Origin: Sphingomonas sp. TZW2008
GTDB taxonomy: Bacteria; Pseudomonadota; Alphaproteobacteria; Sphingomonadales; Sphingomonadaceae
Length of the DNA: 64,000 nucleotides
Direction of reading: 5' to 3'
Assembly (NCBI RefSeq): GCF_002117915.1
Contig: NZ_BDJB01000003.1
Coordinates: 310,001-374,000, forward strand
The notes beneath the pieces are model-generated. The model did not search any database. It was not told where the DNA came from and saw nothing but the letters and a program-made list of their open reading frames with translations. This document shows positions 8,043 through 17,195 of this stretch, one piece after another. The position numbers were made by a program, and so were the translations under genes. Every line of letters begins with the position of its first letter. Position 1 is the first letter of the stretch.

Positions 8043-10067
8043 ATGCCGTCCAAGACCAAGATTTTGCTCGCTGCGACCGGCATCGCGCTTGCCGCCGCCA
8101 CTGCGGCGCTCGCCGCGCCGAAGGCGCCCGGCGATGTGCCGCTGATCGAGCGCACCAAGCTGTTCGGCAATCCCGAGAAGACCGGCGGCCTCCTGTCCCC
8201 CGACGGCAAGTGGATCAGCTTCATCGCGCCGCGCGACGGGGTTCTCAACGTGTGGGTCGCGCCCGCAGCCGATCCCGCCGCCGCGCGCCCGCTGACCGCC
8301 GAGAAGATTCGTCCGATCCGCCAGACCTTCTGGGCGCCCGATTCGCGCCAGATCCTGTTCGTCAACGACAAGGGCGGCGACGAGAACTTCCGCCTCTACG
8401 GCGTCGCCGTCGATGGTGGCGCGGCGCGCGACTATACGCCCTTCGACAAGGTTCGCGTGATGCCGATCGGGGAGAGCACGACGATCAAAGACCGCATCCT
8501 GATCGGCCTCAACAACCGCGATCCACGCTGGCACGACGTCTACAGCCTCGATCTCGCGACCGGCAAGCTGACGCTGGTGATGCGGAACGAGGGCTACGGC
8601 GGGTTCCTCGCCGACGACGCGCTCACCGTCCGGCTTGCCTCGCGTCCGCGCCCCGACGGCGGTGACGACTGGTTCCGCGTGACCAACGGCACGGTCGAGG
8701 CGACCCCGCTCGTCTCCTACGGGCATGACGACAGCCTCACCACCGCGCCGCTCGGCATCACCACCGACGGCAAGACGATCTACTGGATGGATTCGCGCGA
8801 TCGCGACACCAGCGCGATCATGGCGCAGGATGCGAACGGCAAGATGACGCTCGTCGCGCAGGATCCGCGCGTCGACGTCAGGCGCGCGCTGTTCAACCCC
8901 GGGACCGGCACGATCGAGGCGTATCAGCAGGATTATCTCCGCAGCGAGTATGTGCCCGTGGGCGACGCGGTGAAGGCCGATCTCGCCTTCCTCAAGGCGC
9001 AGAACAAGGGCGAGTTCACGGTGACCAGCCGCACGGAGGCGGATGACAAGTGGCTCGTCGCGTTCGATCCTGTATCCGCCCCCGCCTCGACCTGGGTCTA
9101 CGATCGCCGGGCAAAGACGCTGAAGCAGCTCTACGTCTCGCGCCCAGCGCTGGTCGGCGCGCCGCTCGTCCCGATGATCCCGACCGTCATCAGGTCGCGC
9201 GACGGGCTCGATCTCGTCTCCTATCTGACGCTGCCCAAGGGTGCCGACGCGAACGGCGACGGCACGGCGGACAGGCCGGTGCCGATGGTGCTGTTCGTCC
9301 ACGGCGGCCCATGGGGCCGCGACGGCTACGGCTACAACAGCTACCACCAGTGGCTCGCCAATCGCGGCTACGCGGTCCTATCGGTCAACTTCCGCGCCTC
9401 GACCGGCTTCGGGAAGAAGTTCCTCGCCGCCGGCAACATGGAATGGGGCCGCAAGATGCACGACGATCTGCTCGACGCGGTGGACTGGGCGGTGAAGCGC
9501 GGCGTCACCACCAAGAACAAGGTGGCCATCATGGGCGGCTCGTACGGCGGCTATGCCACGCTCGCCGGTCTCGCCTTCACGCCGGACACGTTCGCCTGTG
9601 GGGTGGACATCGTCGGCCCGTCGAACCTCAACACGCTGCTCGCCGCGATCCCGCCTTATTGGGAGGCCGGCAAGCAGCAGATGTACCGCCGCATGGGTGA
9701 TCCGACCACGCCGGAAGGCCAGGCGATCCTCAAGGAACGCTCGCCGCTGTTCGCCGCCGACAAGATCAAGCGGCCGCTGCTGATTGGTCAGGGCGCGAAC
9801 GATCCGCGCGTCAACATCCGCGAGAGCGACCAGGTGGTGGACGCGATGCGCGCAAAGAACATTCCCGTCACCTACGTCGTCTTCCCCGACGAGGGCCACG
9901 GCTTCGCGCGGCCGGTGAACAACATCGCGTTCAACGCGGTGACGGAGAATTTCCTCGCCCCCTGCCTCGGCGGCCGCGCCGAACCGATCGGCGACGCGCT
10001 GAAGGGCTCGACCGCCGAGATCCGCCACGGCGCCAGCTACGTCACCGGGCTCGGCGCCACCAACTAG
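8043..10067 (+). CDS. Exported S9-family (prolyl oligopeptidase type) serine peptidase
   Basis: 674 aa. A signal peptide ends near ALAAP (residue 25), so the enzyme is periplasmic or secreted. The N-terminal half is a beta-propeller with repeated SPDGKWISF / APDSRQILFV type blades. The C-terminal half is an alpha/beta hydrolase with the nucleophile in GGSYGGYA (Ser500), the acid in GANDPRVN (Asp587) and the histidine in DEGHGF (His619), all in the expected order and spacing. Such enzymes remove dipeptides or acylated residues from short peptides. It stands alone, preceded by a 130-bp intergenic region with an operator-like palindrome. Confidence 0.92.
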   Translation: MPSKTKILLAATGIALAAATAALAAPKAPGDVPLIERTKLFGNPEKTGGLLSPDGKWISFIAPRDGVLNVWVAPAADPAAARPLTAEKIRPIRQTFWAPDSRQILFVNDKGGDENFRLYGVAVDGGAARDYTPFDKVRVMPIGESTTIKDRILIGLNNRDPRWHDVYSLDLATGKLTLVMRNEGYGGFLADDALTVRLASRPRPDGGDDWFRVTNGTVEATPLVSYGHDDSLTTAPLGITTDGKTIYWMDSRDRDTSAIMAQDANGKMTLVAQDPRVDVRRALFNPGTGTIEAYQQDYLRSEYVPVGDAVKADLAFLKAQNKGEFTVTSRTEADDKWLVAFDPVSAPASTWVYDRRAKTLKQLYVSRPALVGAPLVPMIPTVIRSRDGLDLVSYLTLPKGADANGDGTADRPVPMVLFVHGGPWGRDGYGYNSYHQWLANRGYAVLSVNFRASTGFGKKFLAAGNMEWGRKMHDDLLDAVDWAVKRGVTTKNKVAIMGGSYGGYATLAGLAFTPDTFACGVDIVGPSNLNTLLAAIPPYWEAGKQQMYRRMGDPTTPEGQAILKERSPLFAADKIKRPLLIGQGANDPRVNIRESDQVVDAMRAKNIPVTYVVFPDEGHGFARPVNNIAFNAVTENFLAPCLGGRAEPIGDALKGSTAEIRHGASYVTGLGATN

Positions 10068-10095
10068 GCTCGCCCCCCCTCAGCCGGCCTACGCC

Positions 10096-10479
10096 TCAGC
10101 CGGCGTCCGCCAGTGCCTGCCGTATCGTCTCGACCGGCAGGCCAAGGACGTCGGACAGGCTTTGGGCCGATGCGCCGCGCGCCGCCAGCGCGCGGATCCG
10201 CGCCGGATCGGTCACCATGCGATAGCCGCTGGTGTCGCGATCCTCGCGCACGATGTCCTTGCGCCCCGATCCGCGCCGCCGCTGCGCCGCTGCGGTATGC
10301 GGATCGCTCTCCCTCAGCGCCGCATCCGCCGCGCGCGCCGACTGCCGCGCCGTTTCGCGAGAGGCGGCCGATGCGGCACGTGCCGCCGCGCGCGATTCCA
10401 GTCGGTCGGCCAGCGGCTCGCCCCGCGCGCGTCGTTCAATTGGTGGTGTTGGGGCCAGCCCCCAGCTCTTGTCGACCAT
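10096..10479 (-). CDS. Hypothetical protein with possible C-terminal helix-turn-helix
   Basis: 127 aa from the ATG at 10479. The protein starts MVDKSWGLAPTPPIERRARG, has a long arginine/alanine-rich helical middle, and ends in a segment with helix-turn-helix character (AARGASAQSLSDVLGLPVETIRQAL). I know no named family. No ribosome binding site is evident, and the frame stays open far upstream, so the start is uncertain. It is convergent with the S9 peptidase and divergent from the ABC exporter. Confidence 0.5.
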   Translation of the reverse strand: MVDKSWGLAPTPPIERRARGEPLADRLESRAAARAASAASRETARQSARAADAALRESDPHTAAAQRRRGSGRKDIVREDRDTSGYRMVTDPARIRALAARGASAQSLSDVLGLPVETIRQALADAG

Positions 10480-10617
10480 CAGGCGCGCGCCCATCCGCCA
10501 GCGACGCCCGCGACGCAAGCCGCATCGTGCCGGAACCCGCGTGTAAGACTTTGTACGCGAGAGCCCCCACGTCCGGGCCATTGCACCCGGCCGCTCCCGC
10601 GCCGACATAGCGCGGCA

Positions 10618-12435
10618 ATGCCGCCTTCCGATCCGACCAACCGCACCGCCGACCGCCCGCTCGGGCCGACACTGCGCCGCTTCCTCCCCTATCTCTGGCC
10701 CTCGGACGCACCGGGGATGAAGCTGCGCGTCACCGGCGCGATGCTGCTCGTCGTCGCCTCGAAGCTGGTGCAGGTCTATGGCGCCCCCTTCGCGCTGCAA
10801 GGTGCGGTCGATGGCATGGCCGGCGTGCCGCGCTCGCCCGCCAGTCTCGTGATTCTGCTCGTCATCGGCTATGCCGCCGCGCGGTTCGGCAGCACGCTGT
10901 TCGACAATCTGCGCAACACGGTGTTCGAGAGCGTCGGGCAGGAGGCGACACGCCGGCTCGCCGCGCAGGTGTTCCGCCACCTCCACGATCTGTCGCTACG
11001 TTTCCACCTGGAACGGCGCACCGGCGCGGTCACGAAGGTGGTCGAGCGCGGCACCAAGAGCATCGACACGATGCTCTACTTCCTCCTGTTCAACATCGCG
11101 CCGACCGTGCTCGAGCTAAGCCTCGTGCTCGGCATCTTCTGGGTGAAATTCGGCTGGCCGCTGGTCGCCGCGACGGTGGTGATGGTCGTCGTGTACATCT
11201 GGTTCACGCGGAAGGTGACCGACTGGCGCGCCGCCTTGCGCGAACGGATGAACGATCTCGATACCGGTGCGGTCGCGCACGCGGTCGATTCGCTCCTCAA
11301 CTTCGAAACGGTGAAATATTTCGGCGCCGAGGACCGCGAGGCCAAGCGCTACGACGCGGCGATGGGCGCCTACGCCAAGGCCGCCGTGCGTTCGGAAAAC
11401 AGCCTCGCCTGGCTCAACGTCGGGCAGGGGGCGATCACCAACCTGATGCTCGGCGGCGGCATGGCGTTCGTCGTCTGGGGCTGGGCGCAGGGGCGGTTCA
11501 GCGCCGGCGACGTGGTGCTCGTCTCGACGCTGCTTGCGCAGCTGTTCCGCCCGCTCGACCTGCTCGGCATGGTCTATCGCACGATCCGCCAAGGCGTGAT
11601 CGACATGGGCGCGATGTTCGATCTGGTCGACACGCCGTCAGAGGTGGTCGACGCGCCAGACGCACAGCCGCTGGTGGTCGATCGCGGCCTTCTGCGCTTC
11701 GAGGACGTGCGTTTCGGCTACGACGCCGATCGGCTGATCCTGAAGGGCATCACGCTCGACATCCCCGCCGGCGCCACCGTCGCGGTGGTCGGCCCGTCGG
11801 GCGCGGGCAAGTCGACGCTCGCGCGCCTCCTCTACCGCTTCTACGATCTCACCGACGGGCGCGTCACGATCGACGGGCAGGATATCGCCAAGGTCACGCA
11901 GGCGTCGCTGCGCCGCGCGATCGGCATCGTGCCGCAGGATACGGTGCTGTTCAACGATACGATCGGCTACAACATCGCCTACGGCCGGGAGGGCGCCAGC
12001 GAAGCGGAGATCCACGCCGCTGCGCGCGGTGCCGCGATCGCCGGCTTCATCGAGGGGCAGAGCGACGGCTACGACACGCGCGTCGGCGAGCGCGGGCTCA
12101 AACTGTCGGGCGGCGAGAAGCAGCGCGTCGCGATCGCGCGCACGTTGCTCAAGAACCCACCGATCCTGATCCTCGACGAGGCGACGTCGGCGCTCGACAG
12201 CCGGACGGAGGCGGACATCATGGCGACGCTCCACGCGATCGAGCGCGGCCGCACCACCATTGTCATCGCGCACCGCCTGTCGACGATCGTCCATGCCGAC
12301 AAGATCGTCGTGCTCGAGGCTGGGCGCGTCGTCGAACAGGGCACGCACGCCGAGTTGCTGCGCGCCGACGGCACCTATGCCGAACTATGGGCGCGCCAGG
12401 CGAACGAGCGGCGCGAGGCGCTGGTCGACGGCTAA
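10618..12435 (+). CDS. Atm1/HMT1-type ABC exporter (fused membrane and ATPase domains)
   Basis: 605 aa half-transporter. An N-terminal six-helix exporter domain (about 30-330) contains the SLRFHLERRTGAVTKVVERGTK coupling region typical of the Atm1/HMT1 group. The ATPase domain follows: Walker A GPSGAGKST (392-400), Q-loop IVPQDTVLF, signature LSGGEKQRVA (from 496), Walker B ILILDEATSALD and H-loop VIAHRLST. Atm1-group proteins export glutathione-linked sulfur or metal conjugates and are linked to iron-sulfur and heavy-metal homeostasis. The ATG at 10618 gives the usual family length; the frame is open upstream but without similarity. No clear ribosome binding site is visible. Confidence 0.93.
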   Translation: MPPSDPTNRTADRPLGPTLRRFLPYLWPSDAPGMKLRVTGAMLLVVASKLVQVYGAPFALQGAVDGMAGVPRSPASLVILLVIGYAAARFGSTLFDNLRNTVFESVGQEATRRLAAQVFRHLHDLSLRFHLERRTGAVTKVVERGTKSIDTMLYFLLFNIAPTVLELSLVLGIFWVKFGWPLVAATVVMVVVYIWFTRKVTDWRAALRERMNDLDTGAVAHAVDSLLNFETVKYFGAEDREAKRYDAAMGAYAKAAVRSENSLAWLNVGQGAITNLMLGGGMAFVVWGWAQGRFSAGDVVLVSTLLAQLFRPLDLLGMVYRTIRQGVIDMGAMFDLVDTPSEVVDAPDAQPLVVDRGLLRFEDVRFGYDADRLILKGITLDIPAGATVAVVGPSGAGKSTLARLLYRFYDLTDGRVTIDGQDIAKVTQASLRRAIGIVPQDTVLFNDTIGYNIAYGREGASEAEIHAAARGAAIAGFIEGQSDGYDTRVGERGLKLSGGEKQRVAIARTLLKNPPILILDEATSALDSRTEADIMATLHAIERGRTTIVIAHRLSTIVHADKIVVLEAGRVVEQGTHAELLRADGTYAELWARQANERREALVDG

Positions 12436-12628
12436 GCCGCTCACCGCTCGCCAGGTGTGCTTGCTGCGGAAACACTGAGAAGAGGGGATAAGCTAAGCTG
12501 CTGCGCGAACAGCGTCCATGCCCGGTCAGACCTGCCGCGCGGACTTGGATGGTACGCGCCGTCGACTGCTACGGGGTCGGCTGACGCGTCATAATCCTAG
12601 TGTCAGACCCACTTCATACGTCGAACGT

Positions 12629-12646
12629 CGCGACGCCGGCGTCGCG
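12629..12646. repeat. 18-bp perfect palindrome between convergent genes
   Basis: CGCGACGCCGGCGTCGCG is a perfect palindrome between the stops of the ABC exporter and the GNAT gene. No T-run follows on either strand, so it is at best a weak terminator. The rest of the 223-bp gap (12436-12658) shows nothing I can identify. Confidence 0.5.
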
Positions 12647-12658
12647 CTTCGTTCCTTG

Positions 12659-12931
12659 CTACGCCAGCAGGTCGCGATACGCCGGATGCTTGCGAATGAA
12701 CGCCGCGACGAACGGGCATTGCGGGACGACTTTCAGCCCCTGATCACGCGCGCTGTCGAGCGCGGCGCGGATCAGCTTCGATCCCACGCCCCGCCCCTCG
12801 ATCGCGGGCGGCACGACAGTGTGGGTGAAGACGATGCGGCCCCCCTCCCGCTGATAGGCGGCGACGGCGCGGTGGCCGTCGAGGTCGAGCTCGAATTCCT
12901 GCTCGGCACGATTGTCGCGAACGGTGTTCAT
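12659..12931 (-). CDS. Small GNAT-like N-acetyltransferase (YjdJ/COG2388 type)
   Basis: 90 aa. Short GCN5-related acetyltransferase domain with GRIVFTHTVVPPAIEGRGVGSKLI, in which the GRGVGSKL loop binds acetyl-CoA pyrophosphate, and the ending CPFVAAFIRKHPAYRDL, diagnostic for the compact COG2388 family. Substrate unknown. It stands alone on the minus strand. Confidence 0.88.
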   Translation of the reverse strand: MNTVRDNRAEQEFELDLDGHRAVAAYQREGGRIVFTHTVVPPAIEGRGVGSKLIRAALDSARDQGLKVVPQCPFVAAFIRKHPAYRDLLA

Positions 12932-13010
12932 GCGATCGGCCTAGCGCGTCGGCGGCGCCGCGTCACTGGCGCAGCGCATCAACCGGATCAGCCGACCCGG
13001 TGCGATTCGA

Positions 13011-13604
13011 TCACCGCGGGATGTTGACGACGACGCGGCGGTTTCGCGCCCGGCCGTCCGGATCATCGGTGCCGTCCGGGCGCGCATTGGGTGCGATCGG
13101 CTCGGCCTCACCGCGGCCGGCGGCGACGAACGCGCGACCCGCCATGCCCGGCTGACTCTTCAACCAGGCGACCACTGCTTCGGCGCGACGCGTCGACAGG
13201 TCGAGATTGTACGCTTCCTCCCCCTTCGCGTCGCTGTGCCCGACGACGCTGATCTCGCCGGGTCCGCCCTGACGCACCAGATCGGCCGCGCGCTGCAAAT
13301 TGGCCTGCGCCTCCGGGGTCAGCGTCGCCTCGTCGAACGCGAACAGCGTGTCGGCGGCGAGCTGGACGCGCGTCTGCATCGCGGTCCGTTCGACCACGAA
13401 GTCACTGACGGCGCCGCTGAGCGGGCTCGTCGTCCCGCTCAGCGCACTGACGGTACCGATCTGCCGTGACGGCGCGGTCGGCGTCGCGGCGGGTGCTGCC
13501 TCGGTAGGTTGCTCTACCGCGGCGTCCGGTGCCGGCTTCCCGCATGCTGCAAGGCCGATCGCCGCCGCGCCTGCCAACGCCCAACCTGTGGGCCGACGGA
13601 TCAT
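13011..13604 (-). CDS. OmpA-domain lipoprotein
   Basis: 197 aa. A lipoprotein signal (LAAC, cysteine near residue 21) is followed by a low-complexity linker and an OmpA-like peptidoglycan-binding domain (about 90-197). The domain shows LFAFDEATLTPEAQANLQRAA, VGHSDAKGEEAYNLDLSTRRAEAV and DPDGRARNRRVVV, so the diaminopimelate-contacting aspartate and arginine are present. It probably anchors the outer membrane to peptidoglycan. The ATG overlaps the upstream lipoprotein stop by 4 bp (ATGA), so the two genes are likely co-translated. Confidence 0.88.
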   Translation of the reverse strand: MIRRPTGWALAGAAAIGLAACGKPAPDAAVEQPTEAAPAATPTAPSRQIGTVSALSGTTSPLSGAVSDFVVERTAMQTRVQLAADTLFAFDEATLTPEAQANLQRAADLVRQGGPGEISVVGHSDAKGEEAYNLDLSTRRAEAVVAWLKSQPGMAGRAFVAAGRGEAEPIAPNARPDGTDDPDGRARNRRVVVNIPR

Positions 13605-14164
13605 CGCGTCACCGGCACCGCATCGAACGGCGCCACGCCGGGCAGCGCGATCGACACCGTCTTGCTGGTCGCGGGCGGTGCGGGGAATTTGAACCACACC
13701 ACCGAAGGGGTGCGCCAGCTCTCCGGGCTCACGCTCGTGCCGTTCGATTCGAGCGGCGCCGCCATGTACTTCCCGGCGTTGTCCTTCAACACGCCGATCC
13801 GCTGCGACGTCGCGTCGTCGATCACACTGACGTCCTCGATGCGCATATGCACGCAACACGTGCCGCCCGAAAAGGTCATCGACACCGTCAGGATATCGCC
13901 GGTGACGGCGACGCGGTTCAATGCGACGTTGTTCCCCTTCGGCCCCGGCTGCGTCTGGATCGCGGGTGCCTGGATCTGCGCCACCGGCGAAGCGCTCGGC
14001 GTGGCTGCGGGAACGAGCTCGCGGGTCACGCCGGCGCCCCCCGCCGATACATCATCTTTGGTCTCGGATGCAGAGGCGTTCGCCTGCGTGTCGTCACGCG
14101 GGGCGGAGCATCCCACCAACGCCGCGGCCACGATCAGCGACATGCCTCCCCACGTCCTGCGCAT
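13601..14164 (-). CDS. Lipoprotein of unknown function, paired with the OmpA-domain gene
   Basis: 187 aa from the ATG at 14164, preceded by GGGAGA at good spacing. The lipobox is LVGC. A disordered linker is followed by a beta-rich domain (about 85-187) with an unusual adjacent cysteine pair (SGGTCCVHMRIEDV) and a tail reading SVVWFKFPAPP. I do not recognise the family. It is translationally coupled to the OmpA-domain lipoprotein, which suggests a shared role at the outer membrane. Confidence 0.75.
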   Translation of the reverse strand: MRRTWGGMSLIVAAALVGCSAPRDDTQANASASETKDDVSAGGAGVTRELVPAATPSASPVAQIQAPAIQTQPGPKGNNVALNRVAVTGDILTVSMTFSGGTCCVHMRIEDVSVIDDATSQRIGVLKDNAGKYMAAPLESNGTSVSPESWRTPSVVWFKFPAPPATSKTVSIALPGVAPFDAVPVTR

Positions 14165-14269
14165 CGATTCTCTCCCGAAATGACGTCGGATCAATGCCCG
14201 GCGCCGATCCGTGGTTCCCGCCTGCCGGCTGGTTGCCGCCCCCGCCTCCCCCGCCTAGAGCCGCCGGCA

Positions 14270-16033
14270 ATGGCCGCCGATCCCGTTCCCATCCTTCAGA
14301 AGCTGTTTGGTTTCCCCGATTTCCGCGGTGTTCAGCGCCAGGTCGTCGACCGTGTCCTCGCAGGGCAGTCGACGCTCGCGGTGATGCCGACGGGCGCGGG
14401 CAAGTCGCTGACGTATCAGCTGCCCGCCACAATGCTCGAGGGCACCTGCGTCGTCGTGTCGCCGCTGATCGCGCTCATGCACGATCAGCTGCGCGCGGCG
14501 GAGGCGGTCGGCATCCGCGCCGCGACGCTCACCAGCGTTGACGAGAACAAGGCGGAGACGCGCGGCCGCTTCCTCGATGGCGCGCTCGACCTGCTGTATA
14601 TCGCCCCGGAACGCGCCTCGACCGGTGATTTCCGCGAGCTGCTCGATCGCGGCCGCGTCGCCTTGTTCGCGATCGACGAGGCGCATTGCGTCAGCGAGTG
14701 GGGGCATGATTTCCGCCCCGATTACCGCCTGCTGCGCCCGCTGCTCGATCGCTTCCCCGATGTCCCGCGCCTCGCGCTGACGGCGACCGCCGACGCACAT
14801 ACGCGGGCCGACATCCTCGAACAGCTCGGCATCCCGCACGACGGGATGATCGTCGCGGGTTTCGACCGCCCCAACATCCGCTACGCGATCACGCCGCGCG
14901 ACAATACGACGCGCCAGATCGCGGACCTGATCCGCGACACGCCCGGCGCCGGGATCGTCTACGTCCCCTCGCGCGCTGGTACCGAGAAGATGGCCGACGC
15001 GCTGCGCACCACGACGGGGCGCCCGGTGCGCGCGTATCACGCCGGGCTCGATCCGGAAGTGCGCCGCCGCAACCAGGCAGATTTCGTCGCCAGCGAGGAC
15101 ATGGTGATCTGCGCCACGGTCGCGTTCGGCATGGGGATCGACAAGCCCGACGTGCGCTTCGTCGCGCACGCCGGCCTGCCCAAATCGATCGAGGCCTATT
15201 ACCAGGAAACCGGCCGCGCCGGGCGCGATGGCGATCCGGCGGTCGCGCATCTCTTCTGGGGCGCAGACGATTTCGCCCGCGCGCGCCAGCGCATCGGCGA
15301 GGTCGAGCCCGCCCGCCAGCCCGGCGAGCGTCAGCGGCTGAACGCGCTCGGCGCGCTGGTCGAGACCGCAGGTTGCCGCCGCCGCATCCTGCTCGCGCAT
15401 TTCGGCGAGCACCCGCCCGAGACATGCGGCAATTGCGACAATTGCCTCTCGCCCCCCGCCGCGATCGACGCGACCGAGACGGCGCGCAAATATCTCTCCG
15501 CGGTGTTCCGCACCGGGCAGAGCTTCGGCGCGACCTATGTCGAGGAGGTGCTCACCGGCAAATCGAGCGAGCGCAGCCTGATGAACGGGCACGAGGCGCT
15601 GTCGGTGTGGAACATCGTCGCCGGCGACGAGGCGATGCTGCTCAAGCCCGTCGGGCGCGCGCTGCTGCTGCGCGACGCGCTACGCGCCAATCATCACGGC
15701 GGGCTTGAATTCGGCCCCGCCGCGCGCGGCCTAATCAAGGGTGAGGACAGTTTGAAGCTCGTCGTCCCGCCCAAGCGCGCGCGCCGCCGCCGCGGTGATC
15801 AGCCAGCCAATCCCGTCAACGATCCGCTGTTCGACGCGCTGCGCAACCGCCGCCGCGAGCTGGCGCAGGAGGCTGGCGTCCCACCCTACGTCATCTTTCA
15901 CGATTCGGTGCTGCGCGAGATGGCGGCACTCCGGCCCGCCACGCTCCACGCGCTCGGCCGCCTGACCGGCATCGGCCAACGCAAGCTCGATGCCTATGGC
16001 GAACCCTTCCTTAGGGTGATCCGCGAGAATTAG
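14270..16033 (+). CDS. recQ: ATP-dependent DNA helicase RecQ
   Basis: 587 aa. 3'-5' helicase of the RecF recombination pathway. Walker A PTGAGKS is at 40-46 and the DEAH box DEAHCVSEWGHDFRPDY starts at Asp136. Helicase motifs IV-VI include MVICATVAFGMGIDKPDVRFV and YYQETGRAGRDG. The RQC zinc site CGNCDNC follows, and a C-terminal HRDC domain ends the protein (LHALGRLTGIGQRKLDAYGE). The ATG at 14270 gives the standard N-terminus QKLFGFPDFRGVQRQVVDRV. Confidence 0.95.
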   Translation: MAADPVPILQKLFGFPDFRGVQRQVVDRVLAGQSTLAVMPTGAGKSLTYQLPATMLEGTCVVVSPLIALMHDQLRAAEAVGIRAATLTSVDENKAETRGRFLDGALDLLYIAPERASTGDFRELLDRGRVALFAIDEAHCVSEWGHDFRPDYRLLRPLLDRFPDVPRLALTATADAHTRADILEQLGIPHDGMIVAGFDRPNIRYAITPRDNTTRQIADLIRDTPGAGIVYVPSRAGTEKMADALRTTTGRPVRAYHAGLDPEVRRRNQADFVASEDMVICATVAFGMGIDKPDVRFVAHAGLPKSIEAYYQETGRAGRDGDPAVAHLFWGADDFARARQRIGEVEPARQPGERQRLNALGALVETAGCRRRILLAHFGEHPPETCGNCDNCLSPPAAIDATETARKYLSAVFRTGQSFGATYVEEVLTGKSSERSLMNGHEALSVWNIVAGDEAMLLKPVGRALLLRDALRANHHGGLEFGPAARGLIKGEDSLKLVVPPKRARRRRGDQPANPVNDPLFDALRNRRRELAQEAGVPPYVIFHDSVLREMAALRPATLHALGRLTGIGQRKLDAYGEPFLRVIREN

Positions 16034-16286
16034 CCGCCGTATCGATCGACCAGCTCTACCGATCGGTTGAACGCCCACACGCAACGAACCGGACTCAGCG
16101 ATTTCCGCCGTTGACGTACGGGTGCTCGCTTTGCCATCGCCACAGCGGCTGCTCGAGATCCGACGCCGCCCGTCTGCCCCGTCGCCGCCACGCCGGCTCG
16201 ATCGATACGCCGCGCCAACCGGAATCGCCGAAACAGGCTCGACGAAGCGGTTCTCCCCCGCGCCAACCTGCGCTAGGAACGATGCC

Positions 16287-16721
16287 ATGCTCGACATCCG
16301 CCGCATCGACGATCGCGTCTCGGTCGCCCCGCAGATCGCCCCCGAGGATATCGCCGCGATCAAGGCCGCGGGCTTCGTCGCGATCGTCAACAACCGGCCC
16401 GATGGCGAAGAGGGCGGCCAGCCGACCGGCGACGCGATCCGCGCCGCCGCCGAGGATCACGGCCTCGCCTATACCGCCATCCCCGTGACGCATGCCGGCT
16501 TTTCGATGCCGCAGGTCAGCGCGATGATCGATGCGCTCGCCACCGCGAGCGGCCCGGTGCTCGCCTACTGCCGCTCGGGCACCCGCTCGTGCAACCTTTG
16601 GGCGCTGGCGCAGGCGGGGCTCGGCGCCGATGCGGAGGCGCTCGTCACGCAGGCGCGCGGCGCCGGCTACGACATCTCGGGGCTGCGCCCGCTGATGGAT
16701 GCCGTAAAACCCGCCGAGTAA
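16287..16721 (+). CDS. DUF442 / TIGR01244-type phosphatase-fold protein
   Basis: 144 aa. Small protein of the DUF442 family, which has a dual-specificity-phosphatase-like fold and occurs alone or fused to sulfur dioxygenase and rhodanese modules. The P-loop-like signature YCRSGTRSCNLWALA (about 95-109) has the catalytic cysteine and arginine in the CX5R arrangement, and VNNRPDGEE and VTHAGFSMPQ are typical. AGGA lies about 10 nt before the ATG. No sulfide-oxidising genes are nearby. The 253-bp gap before it shows no feature. Confidence 0.87.
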   Translation: MLDIRRIDDRVSVAPQIAPEDIAAIKAAGFVAIVNNRPDGEEGGQPTGDAIRAAAEDHGLAYTAIPVTHAGFSMPQVSAMIDALATASGPVLAYCRSGTRSCNLWALAQAGLGADAEALVTQARGAGYDISGLRPLMDAVKPAE

Positions 16722-16775
16722 GCGCGCGGCATCGATCGCCGACGCGTCATCCTTCCTCCCGACCGATCGCCCCGC

Positions 16776-17171
16776 ATGAATTGGATCGTCTTCGCCGCCT
16801 CGCTCGCCGCGGTGCTCGCGCTCGCCGGGCTCGCTGCCTGGCTCAAGCTCGGCGGTACCGACCGGCGGCTCGCCGATCCCGAGCAGGTCATGCTCGCCGC
16901 AGAAGAATCGCTTCCTGGTTTCGTCGCGCAGTCCGCGGCGGTCGGCAGCGACGGGCGCGCCGCGCTGATCTTCGGCGACGGCATGCGTATCGTCGTGGTG
17001 AAGGCACATGGCGCCCGCATCGCGGCGCGCGAGATCGTCTGGCGCGACGTGCGCGCGACGCATGAGGGGATGGTCGTCGCCACCGGCGAGCGGCGCTTCG
17101 GCGAGGTCCTCGTCGCCGGGGTCGACAATCTCGACGTCCGCCGGCTGGCGCCGCAACTTACACGCGTGTAA
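16776..17171 (+). CDS. Hypothetical membrane-anchored protein
   Basis: 131 aa. One N-terminal transmembrane helix (about 4-24) is followed by a soluble domain with alternating beta strands (ALIFGDGMRIVVVKAHG, GMVVATGERRFGEVLV). It follows the DUF442 gene by 54 bp on the same strand and precedes the hydroxylase-like gene by 24 bp, so the three may form one transcript. I know no function. Confidence 0.65.
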   Translation: MNWIVFAASLAAVLALAGLAAWLKLGGTDRRLADPEQVMLAAEESLPGFVAQSAAVGSDGRAALIFGDGMRIVVVKAHGARIAAREIVWRDVRATHEGMVVATGERRFGEVLVAGVDNLDVRRLAPQLTRV

Positions 17172-17195
17172 GCACTTCTTCATAACAGGAGAGGC

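Noticed and set aside
7983..9347. 454-codon minus-strand frame opposite the S9 peptidase
   Set aside because: It is antisense to a gene with a complete catalytic triad, and its product is compositionally biased (arginine, valine, alanine, glycine) with no recognisable motif.
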